From Simmondsia chinensis (lineage: Eukaryota; Streptophyta; Magnoliopsida; Caryophyllales; Simmondsiaceae), in the NCBI GenBank assembly GCA_018398585.1, contig JAGTTD010000013.1:30583131-30647130 (forward strand): a DNA stretch of 64,000 bases, written 5' to 3'. Each line of letters begins with the position of its first letter. The stretch's first letter is position 1. Of this stretch, positions 15,301 to 21,300 are shown piece after piece. A program made the position numbers and the translations under genes. The notes below the pieces were generated by a model that saw nothing but the letters and a program-made list of their open reading frames with translations, did no database searches and was not told where the DNA came from.

Positions 15301-18300
15301 TTTTGGTTCCTAAACCAATGGATAGGAAATTGGTAGGTTCTAAGTGGATTTATAAGGTAAAAGAACCCGATACATCATCTGGACAGCCAAGGTTCAAGGC
15401 TCGACTAGTTGCAAAAGGTTTTTCACAAAAGGAAGGGGTAGACTATAATGAGATTTTTTCTCCCGTTGTAAAGCACACAACCATAAGAATACTTATGGCA
15501 CTAACTGCTAAGTTTAGCCTATTTCTGGAACAAATGGATGTTACAACAGCTTTCCTTCATGGTGAGCTGGATGAGGAAATCTTTATGGCCCAACCTGAGG
15601 GCTTTATTGAACCAAACCATGAAAACCATGTTTGTCTACTTAAGAGGTCTTTATATGGCCTAAAACAATCCCCTAGACAATGGTACAAACGCTTTGACCA
15701 ATTTATAAGAAGCAGGGGCTTTAGTAGATCAATACATGATACTTGTTTTTATTTTAAACATGCTGATACTGTTGATGCACTGTATTTGCTGATTTATGTG
15801 GATGATATGCTGCTGGCCAGTAAATCCATGAATCATATTAATGATTTGAAACTAACGCTTTGTGCTGAGTTCGATATGAAAGATCTAGGAAAGGCCAAGA
15901 AGATACTTGGTATGGAAATTACCAGGGATCCAACAGCTGAAACAGTGCACTTATCTCAACAAAGGTATTTGGAAAAGGTATTGGTTAGATTCAACATGTC
16001 TGAATGTAAACCTGTAAAATTGCCCTTAGCAAGTCAGTATAAGTATACAGTTCAACAGTGTCCCACGAATGAGATAGAAAAGAAACAAATGGAAAGAGTC
16101 CCATATGCGAATGTTATAGGTTCCTTAATGTATGCTATGACTTGTACACGTCCAGACTTAGCTTTTCCTTTAAGTGTTTTGTCTAGGTTTATGAGTAACC
16201 CCGGAAAGGAACATTGGGATGGAGTTAAGTGGTTGTTAAGGTACATTAAACAAACCTATAAACTGGGACTTACTTTTGGTCGGACAAAAACCTACCTTAG
16301 ATTGATAGGTTACACCGATTCTGACTTTGGGGGGGACGTAGATAAAAGGAGATCCACTAGTGCTTACATTTACACTTTAAATGGTGGAGCCATTTGTTGG
16401 AAGTCTAAGTTGCAGCCTGTGACTGCGCTGTCAACCACTGAGGCTGAATTTGAGGCCCTCACAGAAGCCATAAAAGAGGCTACCTGGCTGAGAGGCTTAC
16501 TGTCAGAAATAAACCTCGATAACGGGCCTCCCGTACTGTTTTCGGACAGTCAATCAGCCCTTGCATTGTGTAAAAACCCCGTGATTCATGATAGGACTAA
16601 GCACTTAGCTATCAAGAGGAATTTTGTAAACGACATGCTTGAAAGGAACACTGTTGAACTGCGAAAAATCTGTACTGCTGAAAATCCAGTGGATATGGGC
16701 ACAAAAAATTTGACTTTGGACAAGTTACTTAAGTGTATTAACTTGGTTCAAAGTAATTGGGACCATGGATGACGAACCCAATGTGTTTTTTGCTCCTATT
16801 ACTAGGGAATGTCCAGTAGTTAACCCATATAGGTACCAAGGTGGAGAATTGTTGTAAAATTGGTCCCTATATGACTTAACTATGTCAAGAAAATTTAAGT
16901 CAAGAAATGTTCAAATATTATAGATTAAAGGGTGTAAATGTCAAGTGGCATAAGTTGTAAATTTTTTGGTAAATATATTTTTGGGTACCCAGCTATTACT
17001 GTACATTTAAATAAATCAAGAGGTAAAATGCCATTGCTACCCCTGACCGTGTGCGTTATTTACTTGCCCGTGCCACTACCCGCTGCCCGAAGCTTCTCCA
17101 GGAAGCTTCCCTGTTTTCAGTTTAAGTTGATGCCACGCGTCAGCCATCCGGGTAAACTGTTTGTGTTTCTTGTGGGCTTTTATGGACCGTTGATCTGGTT
17201 CGTACGAACGGCCGAGATTGAACCTTGGAGCTTTGCCACGGATCGGAGTTCGGTTGCCTATATATACTGACCCTTTTAGGGTCTGCCGTACGCTTTTCAT
17301 TTTGCTCTCCGTTTTTCTCTTCAGCCACCGCCTCTCTTTGGTTTGCTCTGGCGATCTTGAGGCGATCGAAAGCGATCGAGTATATCCGTGGGTGTTAAGG
17401 CTTGATCGTTCAAATCTTGGTAGTTTGGAGCATGTATGAAGCCTTGTAGGCTTCGGTTGTGAGCTTTCTTTTCCCTTACTCTTTATTTTCGTTCTTCTTT
17501 AGGCTTCTGACTTAGAAGCCTTAAGGATCGGTTTTGTATAAAGTTGTATATCGTTGAAGTCTGGTCTGTAATATTTGAACTCGACTTATAGTGGATAGAC
17601 TTCCCTAGAAATAGGGAGCCGTGGAGTAGGTCCTTCTTTAAAGGCTAAACCACGTAAATCTCGTTGTTATCGCTGTGTTCTTTGTGCATGTGTTCGGTGT
17701 TGGATGAATCTTGCTAAACTACAGTTACAGGTTTCTTGAACTAGATCTGAAGTAGTGAATCTTTGTTGTTATTGTCGTTTTATCAAGAACTAAAGTTGAT
17801 AAGATTAAACCCTAGGAATACGACCTGAAACTCAACAAGTGGTATCAGAGCATCAGGTTCTTTACCTTAAAGAAACAGTATGGCGTCTGCTAGGGTTGAT
17901 ATTGAAAGGTTTGACGGTAGGAATGATTTCAACCTATGGAAACTAAAAATGAAAGCTATCCTTATGGCACAAGGTGCTGGAACTAAAAATGATTTTACCA
18001 ATTTTACCAATTTTTGGGAAGTATCCACCAAAAGATTCACTACTTCAGATCTAGTTCAAGAAACCTGTAACTGTAGTTTAGCAAGATTCATCCAACACCG
18101 AACACATGCACAAAGAACACAGCGATAACAACGAGATAACACCGAACACAACACCGAACCAGATCAACGGTCCATAAAAGCCCACAAGAAACACAAACAG
18201 TTTACCCGGATGGCTGACGCGTGGCATCAACTTAAACTGAAAACAGGGAAGCTTCCTGGAGAAGCTTCGGGCAGCGGGTAGTGGCACGGGCAAGTAAATA

Positions 18301-21300
18301 ACGCACACGGTCAGGGGTAGCAATGGCATTTTACCTCTTGATTTATTTAAATGTACAGTAATAGCTGGGTACCCAAAAATATATTTACCAAAAAATTTAC
18401 AACTTATGCCACTTGACATTTACACCCTTTAATCTATAATATTTGAACATTTCTTGACTTAAATTTTCTTGACATAGTTAAGTCATATAGGGACCAATTT
18501 TACAACAATTCTCCACCTTGGTACCTATATGGGTTAACTACTGGACATTCCCTAGTAATAGGAGCAAAAAACACATTGGGTTCGTCATCCATGGTCCCAA
18601 TTACTTTGAACCAAGTTAATACACTTAAGTAACTTGTCCAAAGTCAAATTTTTTGTGCCCATATCCACTGGATTTTCAGCAGTACAGATTTTTCGCAGTT
18701 CAACAGTGTTCCTTTCAAGCATGTCGTTTACAAAATTCCTCTTGATAGCTAAGTGCTTAGTCCTATCATGAATCACGGGGTTTTTACACAATGCAAGGGC
18801 TGATTGACTGTCCGAAAACAGTACGGGAGGCCCGTTATCGAGGTTTATTTCTGACAGTAAGCCTCTCAGCCAGGTAGCCTCTTTTATGGCTTCTGTGAGG
18901 GCCTCAAATTCAGCCTCAGTGGTTGACAGCGCAGTCACAGGCTGCAACTTAGACTTCCAACAAATGGCTCCACCATTTAAAGTGTAAATGTAAGCACTAG
19001 TGGATCTCCTTTTATCTACGTCCCCCCCAAAGTCAGAATCGGTGTAACCTATCAATCTAAGGTAGGTTTTTGTCCGACCAAAAGTAAGTCCCAGTTTATA
19101 GGTTTGTTTAATGTACCTTAACAACCACTTAACTCCATCCCAATGTTCCTTTCCGGGGTTACTCATAAACCTAGACAAAACACTTAAAGGAAAAGCTAAG
19201 TCTGGACGTGTACAAGTCATAGCATACATTAAGGAACCTATAACATTCGCATATGGGACTCTTTCCATTTGTTTCTTTTCTATCTCATTCGTGGGACACT
19301 GTTGAACTGTATACTTATACTGACTTGCTAAGGGCAATTTTACAGGTTTACATTCAGACATGTTGAATCTAACCAATACCTTTTCCAAATACCTTTGTTG
19401 AGATAAGTGCACTGTTTCAGCTGTTGGATCCCTGGTAATTTCCATACCAAGTATCTTCTTGGCCTTTCCTAGATCTTTCATATCGAACTCAGCACAAAGC
19501 GTTAGTTTCAAATCATTAATATGATTCATGGATTTACTGGCCAGCAGCATATCATCCACATAAATCAGCAAATACAGTGCATCAACAGTATCAGCATGTT
19601 TAAAATAAAAACAAGTATCATGTATTGATCTACTAAAGCCCCTGCTTCTTATAAATTGGTCAAAGCGTTTGTACCATTGTCTAGGGGATTGTTTTAGGCC
19701 ATATAAAGACCTCTTAAGTAGACAAACATGGTTTTCATGGTTTGGTTCAATAAAGCCCTCAGGTTGGGCCATAAAGATTTCCTCATCCAGCTCACCATGA
19801 AGGAAAGCTGTTGTAACATCCATTTGTTCCAGAAATAGGCTAAACTTAGCAGTTAGTGCCATAAGTATTCTTATGGTTGTGTGCTTTACAACGGGAGAAA
19901 AAATCTCATTATAGTCTACCCCTTCCTTTTGTGAAAAACCTTTTGCAACTAGTCGAGCCTTGAACCTTGGCTGTCCAGATGATGTATCGGGTTCTTTTAC
20001 CTTATAAATCCACTTAGAACCTACCAATTTCCTATCCATTGGTTTAGGAACCAAAACCCAAGTTTTGTTCCTTTTGAGGCTCTCCATTTCCTCTGTCATG
20101 GCTTTAAGCCACTGTTCAGAGGCAGCCCCACTAATAGCCTGAGTATAAGTGAGAGGTTCTGATTCTACATACTCTAGGGCAGTATTTAGGGCAAATGCAA
20201 TACAATCCGCACTGCCAAACCTAACTGGTGCCCTAATTTCTCTCCTCTCCCTATCTCTAGCTAGTTGGTAGTTTGATAGGTCTGTTTGTTCAATTGTTTC
20301 TTGAGGTTCAGTGCTCCCTTCAGCACTGTCAGTCACCTCTTCCTCAGGATTTAAGGTCTGGTTTTCCTGGTATACAGGCTCTGGTGGGCTGATCTCGAAC
20401 TCATAGAGTTCAGGATCATACTTCCTAGGGTTGGAGGAAGTGGCTGCTGTATCGGCAGCCATTATTTTCTCCAAGTAAGGGAATTCCTCTTCATTAAAGG
20501 TTACATCCCTACTAATTATTATTTTGGTTCTGTTTCCATCCCTAACACCCACCCTATACCCCTTTACACCATCCGGATAGCCTAGAAAAACACCTTTTAT
20601 AGCCCTGGGTTCAAGTTTTCCTTCAGATTGATGTGCATACGCAGCACATCCAAAAACCTTTAAAATAGAATAGTCGCTTGTTTTTCCAGTCCATTTTTCC
20701 TCAGGAGTTTTAAAATCAATTGCAGAGGAGGGAGTACGATTAATTAGATAACATGCAGTAGCTACAGCCTCCCCCCAAAAGTTTTTACCAAGTCCTGATG
20801 CAAATAACATGCATCTTACCCTGTCTAGGAGCGTACGGTTCATTCTTTCAACTAGTCCGTTTTGTTGAGGAGTTTTCCTAACAGTGTTGTGTCTTTTAAT
20901 ACCATTTTGAGCACATAAACTATCAAATTCAGCGTTTATATATTCAAGTCCATTATCAGTTCTAAGTACCTTAATCTTCCTACCTGTTTGATTTTCTATA
21001 AGGTTCTTCCACCTAACAAAGGCACTAAAACATTCATCCTTTGTTTTAAGTAGGTAAACCCAAACCTTCCTAGAGAAATCATCTACCATAGATAGGAAGT
21101 AGTATGCTCCACCTAAAGTGGGTACCCTTGCTGGTCCCCACAGGTCAGAGTGGATATAGTCTAACGGTGACTTAGTTATATGGATTCCAGATTTAAAAGA
21201 TAGTTTATGATGTTTTCCAAATATGCATGACTCACAGAAATCAGGTTTAGACACATAACCACCCCCTAACAGCCCTCTCTTGTTCAGCTCATTCAGGCCC

